Below are positions 55,282 through 63,676 of a stretch of DNA of 64,000 nt, in pieces. How positions within the stretch are numbered: the stretch's first letter is position 1; the number at the start of each line of letters is the position of its first letter. A program made the position numbers and the translations under genes. The stretch is taken from assembly GCA_043747595.1 (NCBI GenBank), contig JAYTOX010000082.1, positions 26,952-90,951 of the forward strand, written 5' to 3'. The DNA comes from JADKIH01 sp043747595 (GTDB lineage Bacteria > Bacteroidota > Bacteroidia > AKYH767-A > 2013-40CM-41-45). A model generated the notes under the pieces. The model made no database searches. It was not told the origin of the DNA and was given only the letters and a program-made list of their open reading frames with translations.

Positions 55282-56321
55282 TGGATATAAGTGAAAGAAT
55301 AATATTTGATGCTGCAGAAGTTAAAAAAGTAAAATCGTTGATAGCACAATCTAAAGCCATAGTGATTACTACGCATTTTCGTCCCGATGGCGATGCGATG
55401 GGTTCTTCGCTCGGCTTGTATAATTACCTGGTAAAAAAAGGGTGTAACGTAAGTGTAATTACACCCAGCGACTACCCCGATTTTCTTTATTGGTTACCAT
55501 CAAATAAGCAAGTTGTAAATTTCGAAGGCGCTCATAAAACTGCAAAAGAATTAATAGAAAAAGCAGACATGATTTTTTGTTTGGATTTCAATTGGCTAAG
55601 CAGGGTAGAAAAAATGGAGACTTTGCTTCGTAGTTCTTCGGCAAAAAAAATTCTAATCGATCATCACTTAGAACCGGAGCAAGTGTACGATATTTTTTTT
55701 TCTTTTACTCAGGCTTGTTCTACCTGCGAACTTATTTACCGTTTCATTGATGCAATGGACGATCTTGAAATGATAGATGCACAGATTGCAGAATGTTTGT
55801 ATTGTGGAATTATGACCGATACGAATTCGTTCAGATATTCCTCAATGAAAGCCGATGTTCATCGCATCATTGCTTCATTGATGGAGGCAGGAGCAGAAAA
55901 TTATAAAATCCATGAGCGAATTTATGATGTTAGTACAGAGAACAGGTTGCGATTGTTGGGATTTTCGTTGAAAGAAAAATTGATTGTGTTGCCTGAGTTT
56001 TCTACAGCTTACATTGCGCTCTCTGAAGCTGAATTGGAAATGTTCAATTATAAAAGTGGTGATACGGAAGGATTAGTCAATTACGCTTTGAGTATAGAAG
56101 GTATTCGATTTGCAGCTTTTTTCTCAGAGCGAGAAGGAAAAATAAAAATTTCGTTTAGATCAAAGGGCGATTTTTCAGTAAAAGAATTTTCCGGAAAATA
56201 TTTTAACGGAGGAGGACATAAAAATGCTTCAGGCGGAGTTTCAAATGAATCGTTAAAAGCAACTTTGAAAAAGTTTATTGAGCTGCTTCCAATTTATCAA
56301 GAAGAACTAAAGCAAGAATGA
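55281..56321 (+). CDS. nrnA: DHH-family phosphoesterase (NrnA-like)
   Basis: 346 aa from ATG 55281, which overlaps the upstream stop as TGATG. DHH/DHHA1 family: HFRPDGDAMGSSLG (about 31-44), the ILIDHHLEP motif, and the C-terminal GGGHKNASGG. NrnA degrades nano-RNA (2-5 nt) and pAp to AMP. In many gliding Bacteroidota such a gene sits beside gldI (recollection, not checked), and it does here. Cytoplasmic. Confidence 0.85.
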   Translation: MDISERIIFDAAEVKKVKSLIAQSKAIVITTHFRPDGDAMGSSLGLYNYLVKKGCNVSVITPSDYPDFLYWLPSNKQVVNFEGAHKTAKELIEKADMIFCLDFNWLSRVEKMETLLRSSSAKKILIDHHLEPEQVYDIFFSFTQACSTCELIYRFIDAMDDLEMIDAQIAECLYCGIMTDTNSFRYSSMKADVHRIIASLMEAGAENYKIHERIYDVSTENRLRLLGFSLKEKLIVLPEFSTAYIALSEAELEMFNYKSGDTEGLVNYALSIEGIRFAAFFSEREGKIKISFRSKGDFSVKEFSGKYFNGGGHKNASGGVSNESLKATLKKFIELLPIYQEELKQE

Positions 56322-56842
56322 AAAAAAAAGTAACAATATTAATAGCCTTAATAGTAGTTTTTGCTTGCAGGAACTCTTCGCAATCGCCCAATCAGATGAC
56401 ACAGCAAGAGCTGAATGGCCATTTAGAAAATGCAAATAAAATTCGTGTGCAAAATGAGTCGAAGCAGATCGATGATTATGTTTCTGTCCATCATTATCAG
56501 ATGGAACGAACAGGAACAGGTTTGCGAATTGGAAAATATGTAAAAAAAAGTAGTTCAGATTTTCCAATAGCTCACAACGAATTATCTATTACTTATAAAG
56601 TATTTCTTTTAGATAGTACCTTGTGCTATGAGACTGATAGTACAGCGCCATTGAGTTTTCGTTTATCGGAAGGTCAAGAACCTCGAGGATTAGAAGAGGG
56701 GCTAATGATGATGACGGTAGGAGAAAAAGCACGAATGGTTTTACCGATGCATTTAGCATATGGTCTTAGTGGAGACGGAGAAAAAATCCCACCCGGTGCA
56801 GCTCTTTTTATTGATGTTGAATTGTTAAAAGTTAAGAAATGA
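56318..56842 (+). CDS. gldI: FKBP-type peptidyl-prolyl isomerase lipoprotein, GldI-like
   Basis: A 174-aa lipoprotein (lipobox VFAC, Cys17). After a helical linker (about 30-60, IDDYVSVHHYQMERTGTGLRI) comes an FKBP domain (about 80-174; LEEGLMMMTVGEKARMVLP, LAYGLSGDGEKIPPGAAL). GldI is the FKBP lipoprotein needed for gliding in Flavobacterium, and the MERTGTGLR linker is like it. Starts with a 4-nt overlap of the NrnA stop. It probably folds envelope proteins of the gliding/T9SS apparatus. Confidence 0.72.
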   Translation: MKKKVTILIALIVVFACRNSSQSPNQMTQQELNGHLENANKIRVQNESKQIDDYVSVHHYQMERTGTGLRIGKYVKKSSSDFPIAHNELSITYKVFLLDSTLCYETDSTAPLSFRLSEGQEPRGLEEGLMMMTVGEKARMVLPMHLAYGLSGDGEKIPPGAALFIDVELLKVKK

Positions 56843-57759
56843 AAAAATCGTTATTGTTTTTTGTAGTGGGAATGTTTTTATTTTCCTGCACCAAAAAAAA
56901 TGGCAAAGAAATGAAAACACATACAGGTTTTCGTTATGTATTATATACCGATTCGAAAGAATCGAAGATTAAAATGGGCGATTATGTGACCATCGATATG
57001 GTGTATAAAAATTCGGTCGATTCAGTATTATTTGATTCAAGAAATGGAAAATTACCGTTGAGATTTCAGATGGAGAGAATTCCGTTTGTTGGGAGTTTTG
57101 AAGATGGACTGTTGGATCTTTCAATTGGTGACAGTGCAACTTTTTTTGTTCCTGCAGATTCACTCTACAATTATTTATACAAGGGTAGAGATGTTCAATC
57201 TGTCGTTCCTCAAGAAAAGACAGGGTTTATTCCAAAAACTTATTTGAAATTTGATATAAGAGTTATTAATGTTCAACCATACGATAAAGCGGAAGTAGAA
57301 ATGCTAATCGAACAAAGTGAGGAGGAAAAGATTGAACAAAAAGAATTAAATAAATTTTTATATGACCACAGCTTTGATTTGAAGCCTCATGAGGAAGGTT
57401 ATTATATTAAAATGCTGAAAGATGGAAGTGGAGATGCAGTTGATAGCGGAAAAATAATTACCATCGAATATACAGGTCGTTTTTTGAACGGAAAAGTTTT
57501 TGATGGAACAAAAGGTCCTGATCAACCATATCAATTTGTTTCAGGAACACACAGAGTAATAAAAGGATGGGAATTAGCAATGAAAAATTTGAAGAGTGGG
57601 TCACAATTTAGTCTCGTGCTTCCATCCCGTTTGGCGTATGGTGTAGATGGTATAATCAATACAAGCAACGCTTCATATATTGTTCCTCCAAATACTCCAC
57701 TGGTATTCGATATTTCAATTCTGTCGGTTGAAGAAGTTCCGTCTATGAGCGGAAGATAA
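56839..57759 (+). CDS. Double-FKBP lipoprotein
   Basis: A 306-aa lipoprotein (lipobox LFSC). Two FKBP domains: one degenerate at about 40-155 (MGDYVTIDMVYKNS, GSFEDGLLDLSIGDSATFFVP) and a canonical one at about 195-300 (ITIEYTGRFLNGKVFDGT, VIKGWELAMKNLKSGSQFSLVLPSRLAYG). Likely a periplasmic folding factor that works with GldI; its start overlaps the gldI stop (ATGA). Weak terminator 57763-57781 follows. Confidence 0.88.
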   Translation: MKKSLLFFVVGMFLFSCTKKNGKEMKTHTGFRYVLYTDSKESKIKMGDYVTIDMVYKNSVDSVLFDSRNGKLPLRFQMERIPFVGSFEDGLLDLSIGDSATFFVPADSLYNYLYKGRDVQSVVPQEKTGFIPKTYLKFDIRVINVQPYDKAEVEMLIEQSEEEKIEQKELNKFLYDHSFDLKPHEEGYYIKMLKDGSGDAVDSGKIITIEYTGRFLNGKVFDGTKGPDQPYQFVSGTHRVIKGWELAMKNLKSGSQFSLVLPSRLAYGVDGIINTSNASYIVPPNTPLVFDISILSVEEVPSMSGR

Positions 57760-57762
57760 ATA

Positions 57763-57781
57763 CTTACAGATGTGAGTTTTT
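57763..57781 (+). terminator. Weak intrinsic terminator
   Basis: 5-bp stem CTTAC / GTGAG (one G-U), 4-nt loop, then five T. It lies immediately after the last gene of the gldI operon. Confidence 0.45.
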
Positions 57782-57914
57782 AAAGAATATTTGTTGCATA
57801 GCAATCCTTTGGGCCCATTCCAAGGCTGCTTCAGCATTCATTTTTTCCAATTAAGTATATATTTACCATAATTATATAGAAAAAAGAGTAGTTTTAGGAT
57901 ACCAAAATCAATTG

Positions 57915-58346
57915 ATGAAAATTAAAAAGAAGGCCATTTTCTTTATTGTGCTTGCGAGTGCTTTTTTTGCACTTCAAACCTCTTGTAAAAAGGAGAAAAG
58001 TGTTGAGACAGTTCCTGCTGTACCTGTGTTAACGACAGGAACGTGGGTGATTAGTCTCATGGTCGATTCTGGCGTTACAATCACAAATGAATACCAAGAT
58101 TATACATTTGTATTTAATTCGAATGGAGAATTGACAGCTGCTAACTCTTCTGGAACAACTGTAGGTTATTGGTATGCAGAAATAGATGACCATGGCGACG
58201 ATGAATTTCGCATTGCTCTTGGAAATGTTTATCCGTTAAGCAACTTAAGCAAACGCTGGCATATCAGAACTTCTACTTCCAGTAAAGTTGAATTATACGA
58301 TGATGAATACCATCATAACGATGAATGTACTTTTCAAAAACTTTAA
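57915..58346 (+). CDS. Lipoprotein with lipocalin-like beta domain
   Basis: 143 aa from ATG 57915 (a TTG three nt earlier is unlikely). Signal with lipobox LQTSC (Cys about 24). The body is beta-strand rich (GTWVISLMVDSGVTIT, YTFVFNSNGELTA, GYWYAEIDDHGDDEF), like the small lipocalin-like lipoproteins common in this phylum. No enzyme motif. Transcribed alone, 155 nt after the gldI operon. Confidence 0.75.
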   Translation: MKIKKKAIFFIVLASAFFALQTSCKKEKSVETVPAVPVLTTGTWVISLMVDSGVTITNEYQDYTFVFNSNGELTAANSSGTTVGYWYAEIDDHGDDEFRIALGNVYPLSNLSKRWHIRTSTSSKVELYDDEYHHNDECTFQKL

Positions 58347-58369
58347 TGCAGTAAAGATAAATGTACTGT

Positions 58370-59071
58370 TTATTTTCCCAATAAAAATACAGCAGGTTTT
58401 TTATGGAATTCTATTTTACTTTTTTTCCAAGCTGAAATTTTTTGTGTTCGAATAAATTCATTTGCTGAACTTAGGTCGAAAGCAATACACAAGCGTGTTG
58501 TATCCTGACACGACTTCAAAATATCGTCCAACATTTGATGATTTCGATAGGGTGTTTCGATGAATAGTTGTGTTTGGTTTTTTTTAAGCGCTAATCGCTC
58601 AAGTTCTTTCAATTGAATTTGGCGTTCCGGAGATTCTCTAGAGAGATAACCATTGAAACAATATGACTGTCCATTCATGCCGCTTGCCATTAAAGCTAAA
58701 AGCATCGACGATGGACCAATTAAAGGCACGACCTTTATATTTTGTTCATGAGCCATTCTCACAAATTCACTTCCTGGGTCAGCAACGGCAGGGCAACCGG
58801 CTTCACTTAATATGCCAATCGATTTTTTCTTCTTCAAAACTTCTGCTAACTTAGAAATCGAGGCAGAGTCGGTGTGTTCATTGAGCTCATGAAAAATAAA
58901 ATTCGCTTGTGGAATTGGTGAACCTATTTTTTTTAGAAATGCACGAGCCGATTTTTCATTCTCCGCAACAAATTCATCGATGGTGTGAACTATTTTTAAA
59001 CTTGAAACAGAAAGTATATCAGTGTAGTCGTTAGATAAGAAAGTGGGGATTAAATAAACAACTGTTGTCAT
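58370..59071 (-). CDS. RsmI-family SAM-dependent methyltransferase
   Basis: A 233-aa protein of the tetrapyrrole methylase/RsmI fold. Motifs: SEAGCPAVADPGSE, PLIGPSSMLLALMASG, CFNGYLSRESPER, and FIETPYRNHQMLDDI. The family methylates the 2'-O of C1402 in 16S rRNA. The N-terminal glycine-rich GTLYVVATPIGN stretch of classic RsmI is replaced by LIPTFLSNDYTDIL, so this is a divergent member and the exact target is uncertain. Its start overlaps the phosphatase stop by 1 nt. Confidence 0.78.
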   Translation of the reverse strand: MTTVVYLIPTFLSNDYTDILSVSSLKIVHTIDEFVAENEKSARAFLKKIGSPIPQANFIFHELNEHTDSASISKLAEVLKKKKSIGILSEAGCPAVADPGSEFVRMAHEQNIKVVPLIGPSSMLLALMASGMNGQSYCFNGYLSRESPERQIQLKELERLALKKNQTQLFIETPYRNHQMLDDILKSCQDTTRLCIAFDLSSANEFIRTQKISAWKKSKIEFHKKPAVFLLGK

Positions 59072-59535
59072 TATTTTAAATTTGTGTAATTATCAAGAAA
59101 GCCATCGCAGGCTACTTCTAGCATTTTAAAAACTTCTGTAAATCCGTCATTATTTCCAAACCAAGGATCCGGAACATCTTTATCTTTCCGATTAGAAAAT
59201 TCCAAAAACATTTTTACTTTATTTTTATCTTCTTCACTAGAAGCTAATTGAAGTACGTTTGCAGCATTCGAAGAATCCATTACTAAGATCCAATCAAAAG
59301 ATGAAAAATCGTTTGGAACAAATTGCCTTGCAACTAATTTTGAAATATCAACGCCGAATTTTTTAGCTGTAGCAATAGCTCGACTATCAGGATGTTCTCC
59401 AACGTGAAAATTTCCTGTTCCGGCAGAGTCAACTTCCATAGCTAAATTTCGATGTTTGATTTTAAAGCTTAGAATTCCTTCTGCCATTGGCGACCGGCAA
59501 ATATTCCCTAAACAAACCATTAATACTCTAGTCAT
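59071..59535 (-). CDS. Low-molecular-weight protein-tyrosine phosphatase
   Basis: A 154-aa protein. The P-loop CX5R is CLGNICR (8-14), and the general-acid Asp is in VPDPWFG (about 122). Length and order match LMW-PTP. Could dephosphorylate tyrosine kinases of polysaccharide export or arsenate-like substrates; no bacterial tyrosine kinase is nearby. 1 nt from the dihydroorotase-like gene upstream. Confidence 0.92.
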   Translation of the reverse strand: MTRVLMVCLGNICRSPMAEGILSFKIKHRNLAMEVDSAGTGNFHVGEHPDSRAIATAKKFGVDISKLVARQFVPNDFSSFDWILVMDSSNAANVLQLASSEEDKNKVKMFLEFSNRKDKDVPDPWFGNNDGFTEVFKMLEVACDGFLDNYTNLK

Positions 59536-59536
59536 T

Positions 59537-60817
59537 TTAATTTCTTTTACTTTTTACTAGCTGTGATGAATTATAAATAGCAACAACTCGTCCTAACAAT
59601 TCTTTTTCGATAAAGGGATTAAATTTGGATTTGGAAATAATATCGTTCGACTTTACTTGCCACTTTTCATTAGCATTAAAAATAGTCAACTCTGCAATTT
59701 GCCCTTCTTCTATCAAATGATTTTTTAATCCAACAACACAACGCGCGTGAGTTGTAAATTTAGAAACCAATTCCGGAAGGCTCAAATAATTTTGAGTTGC
59801 TTTTCTGGCTGCACTAAAAGTAGTGTCGATTGTTGAAGCTCCATAAGCAGCTAATTCAAATTCCTTTAATTTATTTTCAGTGTCTTCAGGTTGGTGGTCG
59901 CTCGTAATACAATCGATTGTGCCATCTTTTAGTCCTTCCAGTAGTGCGATTCTATCGGCTTCACTTCTCAAAGGAGGCTTTGTTTTGAAAGTAGTATCAA
60001 AGGATCCTAGCGAAGTGTCATTGAAGAATAAATGCATCACCGATACATCGCAAGTAACTTTTATTCCTTTCGCTTTGGCACTTCGAATCAATGAAACACT
60101 TCCGGCAGTTGAAATAGTTGAAAAATGTATCGGGCAATGACAGAATTCTGCTATCGTGATATCGCGATTTACAATTACTTCTTCAGCAATATTTGGTTGG
60201 CCTTTTAATCCAAGCGACACAGAAATTGGTCCGTCGTTAATTTGATGGTTTCCGGAAATGCTTTCATCTTCGGCAAACAAAAATAATTTTGCTCCAAATT
60301 GATGTGAGTATTGCATTGAACGCAAAAGAAGTCCGGCATTAGATATTGATTTTTTGTCGTCGGTAAACACTTTTGCTCCTGCTAAATACATGTCATACAT
60401 CTCCGACATGTCTTTTCCGTTTAATTCGACAGTCAAACTTCCTGCTGGCATTACATTCACTGCAAATTCTTTTGTTGTGTTGATAATCATTTCTACGGCC
60501 GAACGATTTGAAAGGCCGGGAAGGGTAGAGGGCATCAACAAAACTGTTGTAAAACCTCCATTAGCTGCAGCTGCACAACCATTCTTTAATCCTTCTTTAT
60601 ATTCGTGCCCGGGTGTTCTGAAGTTTACATGGAGATCCATCCAGCCGGAACTTACATGAAGGTGATCGGCGGCGAAAATTTCAGCATCCTTATCAATGAT
60701 TGTATTTGCTTCGCCAATTTTTTCAATGGTAGAATTATTTATCAGCACATCTTTTACCTTCATGTGATGTTGACTTCCAGGAGAAAGAATCGAAATATTT
60801 TGAAGTAGTAATTTCAT
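59537..60817 (-). CDS. Dihydroorotase-like amidohydrolase with altered metal ligands
   Basis: A 426-aa protein of the dihydroorotase family (EC 3.5.2.3 if active). The usual metal site H-x-H is DLHVNFRTPG (H63, N65). The later conserved His in HAED is replaced (LFLFAEDE), and the HxxHxS motif is IHFSTIST. The Asp of DCITSDHQPED is kept. Thus several of the zinc ligands of standard PyrC are missing. Bacteroidota PyrC-type sequences with DLHVNF are, as I recall, common, so the H65N change may be a lineage trait, but further losses here are notable. Probably a PyrC paralogue or inactive PyrC' subunit. Within the minus-strand run from purA. Confidence 0.8.
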   Translation of the reverse strand: MKLLLQNISILSPGSQHHMKVKDVLINNSTIEKIGEANTIIDKDAEIFAADHLHVSSGWMDLHVNFRTPGHEYKEGLKNGCAAAANGGFTTVLLMPSTLPGLSNRSAVEMIINTTKEFAVNVMPAGSLTVELNGKDMSEMYDMYLAGAKVFTDDKKSISNAGLLLRSMQYSHQFGAKLFLFAEDESISGNHQINDGPISVSLGLKGQPNIAEEVIVNRDITIAEFCHCPIHFSTISTAGSVSLIRSAKAKGIKVTCDVSVMHLFFNDTSLGSFDTTFKTKPPLRSEADRIALLEGLKDGTIDCITSDHQPEDTENKLKEFELAAYGASTIDTTFSAARKATQNYLSLPELVSKFTTHARCVVGLKNHLIEEGQIAELTIFNANEKWQVKSNDIISKSKFNPFIEKELLGRVVAIYNSSQLVKSKRN

Positions 60818-60835
60818 TTGCTGATATGTTTGAAT

Positions 60836-62896
60836 TTATTTTCTAAAATATCGGATAAGTAATATTTCGCAGGCTAAAAACAACAAAGTTAATATCACAC
60901 AATATTTCCACAGTCTTTTGCCTTCGTTAAGTTGAGAAATAGTATGTGAAAGATCCTTGCCTTCGGAATTGATTATTGTTATTTTTGAATTCAACAAAGT
61001 ATTGGTTTGCTTTTCGAGATCTTCAACGGAATAAACACTAAGATCAGATTCTTTTCTGTTATAGTTGAACGAGATAATACTTACTAATGAATTGCCAAAT
61101 TTTAAATCATAATTCCCGGCATTTTTAATTTGATCGTGCAAAGACAAAACAGAGTTGTTATTAATAATTTTGCTTTCCGGAATAATATCAACTTTTTCTT
61201 TTTCGTTGATTAAATGAAAAACATTATCGGCAGAAACTAGAGTATCGCTTATGAAAAAATCTTCATCGTTGCCAATGGTCAGAGGACTTAAAATTTCAGC
61301 TGAACCTTGCAATGCAGCACGAATAAGAATTGGAACGAAAAGAGCGTGGCGTGCAAAATTTCCATCATCTTTTTGCAAAGACCCTGCAAGTAAATAAATA
61401 TTTCCTTTGCCTGAAGTACCCGTAGATAAATAAGAATTGCCACTTGCTAATTGCATTACAATATCTGACTTTGTTTTACTCGATTTTGAAATTTGGTAAT
61501 AGCTATTAATTACAGGAAGATCCATGTTCTCAGGTAATGATTTTCCTTTTTCAAAAACACCGAAAAATAATGGATGTTTACTTTGCAATTTGGAGACTTT
61601 TTCTTGAACATTTATTTTAACTCCCAACGTTTCAAAATCGTTATCTCTTAAAAGTTCATTGTAAGTTGAAAGGGTGGCATCTTTAGAAGGAATAATAAAA
61701 ACGGATCCGCCTTTTTTAATATACTTATTTATTTCTTGTATAAGTCCTGAACTTAACGAAGTCAATTCATTCAAAACAATTAAATTCATTCCGGGAAATG
61801 AAGCATAATCTAATTGACCGGAGTTTGAATTTTTTAAATTAAAATATGGGTCATTCCCAAAAACTGCTGAAAATGTAGCCGACGGTTCATTATTATTTAT
61901 GCAAAGAATATTTAAATTGGTGCGAATATTAAAATTGAAAAAAAAGTGATCGTCGAAAGTGATTGGGTAATCTGTTAAACTAAGTTCTCCTCGTTGCCAA
62001 CCGTTTTCTGATAGCGTAAATGACATTTTTACATCTGTAAAAGAATTGCCGGGAATAGAAACACTCGCAACAGCTTTTTGTGCAGAATTTATCGTAAGTT
62101 TTAATGGAATATTTTCTGCATCTGTTGTACTTAAATTTTTTACTCTTACTATTAATTCATTTGCTGTATTCAGTTGAACAAATGGAGTCGATAAATAGCA
62201 AGTATCGATGTAGATATTATTAACTGAAACTGCATTGATGGGCACTAACGATATTCTTAAAGTTGAATCAGCTTTTATATTTTGTAAATCGCTAACACTT
62301 TTTTGAAAATCGGAAATGATAAATGCCGACTTTCCTATCGATGATTTATTGTCAGCATATAATACATCTTGCTGTCGTTGGATAACCTCCGAAACAGTGC
62401 GGACCGAAGATGTAACTTTAACTTCATCAACTAAAGAAATAAATTCGTCTCTGTTTACTAATCGTTGTTGTCTGCCTTCAAACGATGAAGTAAGCAATTG
62501 AAATTCGTCGGAAGGTTTATAGGCATTCGCTATTTCAATAGCTTTCTTTTTGGCTACTTCAATTAGATTTCCCGCCGAGCTTAAGGCGTCCATGCTAAAT
62601 GAATTGTCTATGTAAATACTTACTCTCTTCGATCCTACAGTTGCCGCCGATTTATTAACCGGAATAAATGGTTGAGCAAAAGCAAAGACAAGGAAAGTAA
62701 TAGCTAGTAGTCGCGAAAGTAAAATGAGTAAATGTTTGAGTTTCGAGCGCGACTGTGTATCCTGTTTTATTTCCTTTAAAAAGCGAACGTTGGTAAAATA
62801 GATTTTTTTGAATCTACGAAAGTTGAAAAGGTGGATAATTATCGGGATAGATAATGCCGCTAGGGCGAAGAGGAATTCGGGGTAGATGAATTGCAT
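60836..62896 (-). CDS. BatA/VWA-type membrane protein
   Basis: 686 aa from ATG 62896 (MQFIYPEFLFALAALSIP). The 11-residue extension to 62929 falls in the preceding spacer. The N-terminal double-transmembrane domain (about 5-75, with FNFRRFKKIYFTNVRFLKEI between helices) is the BatA/aerotolerance-type N-terminus. Then a von Willebrand-like domain with MIDAS DNSFSMD (about 97-103), a large periplasmic region and a final transmembrane helix (about 662-682). A minus-strand -7 box CAAATATA (62903-62910) lies just upstream. Function not defined. Confidence 0.85.
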   Translation of the reverse strand: MQFIYPEFLFALAALSIPIIIHLFNFRRFKKIYFTNVRFLKEIKQDTQSRSKLKHLLILLSRLLAITFLVFAFAQPFIPVNKSAATVGSKRVSIYIDNSFSMDALSSAGNLIEVAKKKAIEIANAYKPSDEFQLLTSSFEGRQQRLVNRDEFISLVDEVKVTSSVRTVSEVIQRQQDVLYADNKSSIGKSAFIISDFQKSVSDLQNIKADSTLRISLVPINAVSVNNIYIDTCYLSTPFVQLNTANELIVRVKNLSTTDAENIPLKLTINSAQKAVASVSIPGNSFTDVKMSFTLSENGWQRGELSLTDYPITFDDHFFFNFNIRTNLNILCINNNEPSATFSAVFGNDPYFNLKNSNSGQLDYASFPGMNLIVLNELTSLSSGLIQEINKYIKKGGSVFIIPSKDATLSTYNELLRDNDFETLGVKINVQEKVSKLQSKHPLFFGVFEKGKSLPENMDLPVINSYYQISKSSKTKSDIVMQLASGNSYLSTGTSGKGNIYLLAGSLQKDDGNFARHALFVPILIRAALQGSAEILSPLTIGNDEDFFISDTLVSADNVFHLINEKEKVDIIPESKIINNNSVLSLHDQIKNAGNYDLKFGNSLVSIISFNYNRKESDLSVYSVEDLEKQTNTLLNSKITIINSEGKDLSHTISQLNEGKRLWKYCVILTLLFLACEILLIRYFRK

Positions 62897-62915
62897 TGGG
62901 TTCAAATATACAAAT

Positions 62916-63671
62916 TCAAAATTTCTCAAACACGCCTAATCCAAATAGGGCGAAATCATATTTTACAGGATCTTTTGGGTCGTAAGTTCTAAGATTTTCT
63001 GTCAGTTCTACGGCGGCTTTCCAATCATTTTGACTTCTGTGAAGGAGGTTCAACTTCCTCGCAACACGTCCGGAATGAATATCGAGCGGACAAATGAGTT
63101 GATCGGGGCTAATTTTTTTCCACCTGCCAAAATCGACGCCGAACTCATCTTTTCGAACCATCCACCTGAGAAACATATTAATACGTTTTGCTGCTGACCC
63201 TGCCAATGGGTCAGAAAAGTGTTTTTTTACCCGCTGATCTTTGGCTCCTTTCAAGAAATAATTTCTCCAAGAAGATATTGCGAAAGCTAGATTATTATCA
63301 TCCTTCAAGAGATTTTGAGCTATGAGTTCTTCCATCGAAGGATGTTCGGCATAGAGTTTCTTAAGTGCACGTAAAAAGAATTTAAGATCGGATGAATTAA
63401 AAGTGCGATGAACAAAATGATCGAACACTTTTAGATCGGATGTACTAAAATTTTGGATGAAATGATAGGGTTCATGACCCATTTTTCGCATTAGCTCATT
63501 TCCATTTTTCAAAATTGTTGTTCGCTGACCCCAAGAAATTGTGGCAATTAAAAATCCCGAGATTTCAATGTCTTGTAAGTTTGAAAACTGATGTGGAATT
63601 GAAATAGGATCTGAAGCAATAAAAGTAGAATTATTGTACAGTCGGTATTTCTCTTCCAAAAATGTTAGCAT
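62916..63671 (-). CDS. TIGR02757 family protein
   Basis: 251 aa from ATG 63671 (a TTG at 63680 is 9 nt earlier). Fits the TIGR02757/DUF2400 family of Bacteroidota: an opening LEEKYRLYNN, then EISGFLIATISWGQRTTI, MFLRWMVRKDEFGVDFG, CPLDIHSGRVARKL and YDPKDPVKYDFALFGLGV. Helical, soluble; the family resembles HhH DNA glycosylase folds and its activity is not established to my knowledge. It follows purA by 5 nt. Confidence 0.85.
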   Translation of the reverse strand: MLTFLEEKYRLYNNSTFIASDPISIPHQFSNLQDIEISGFLIATISWGQRTTILKNGNELMRKMGHEPYHFIQNFSTSDLKVFDHFVHRTFNSSDLKFFLRALKKLYAEHPSMEELIAQNLLKDDNNLAFAISSWRNYFLKGAKDQRVKKHFSDPLAGSAAKRINMFLRWMVRKDEFGVDFGRWKKISPDQLICPLDIHSGRVARKLNLLHRSQNDWKAAVELTENLRTYDPKDPVKYDFALFGLGVFEKF

Positions 63672-63676
63672 GGTAT

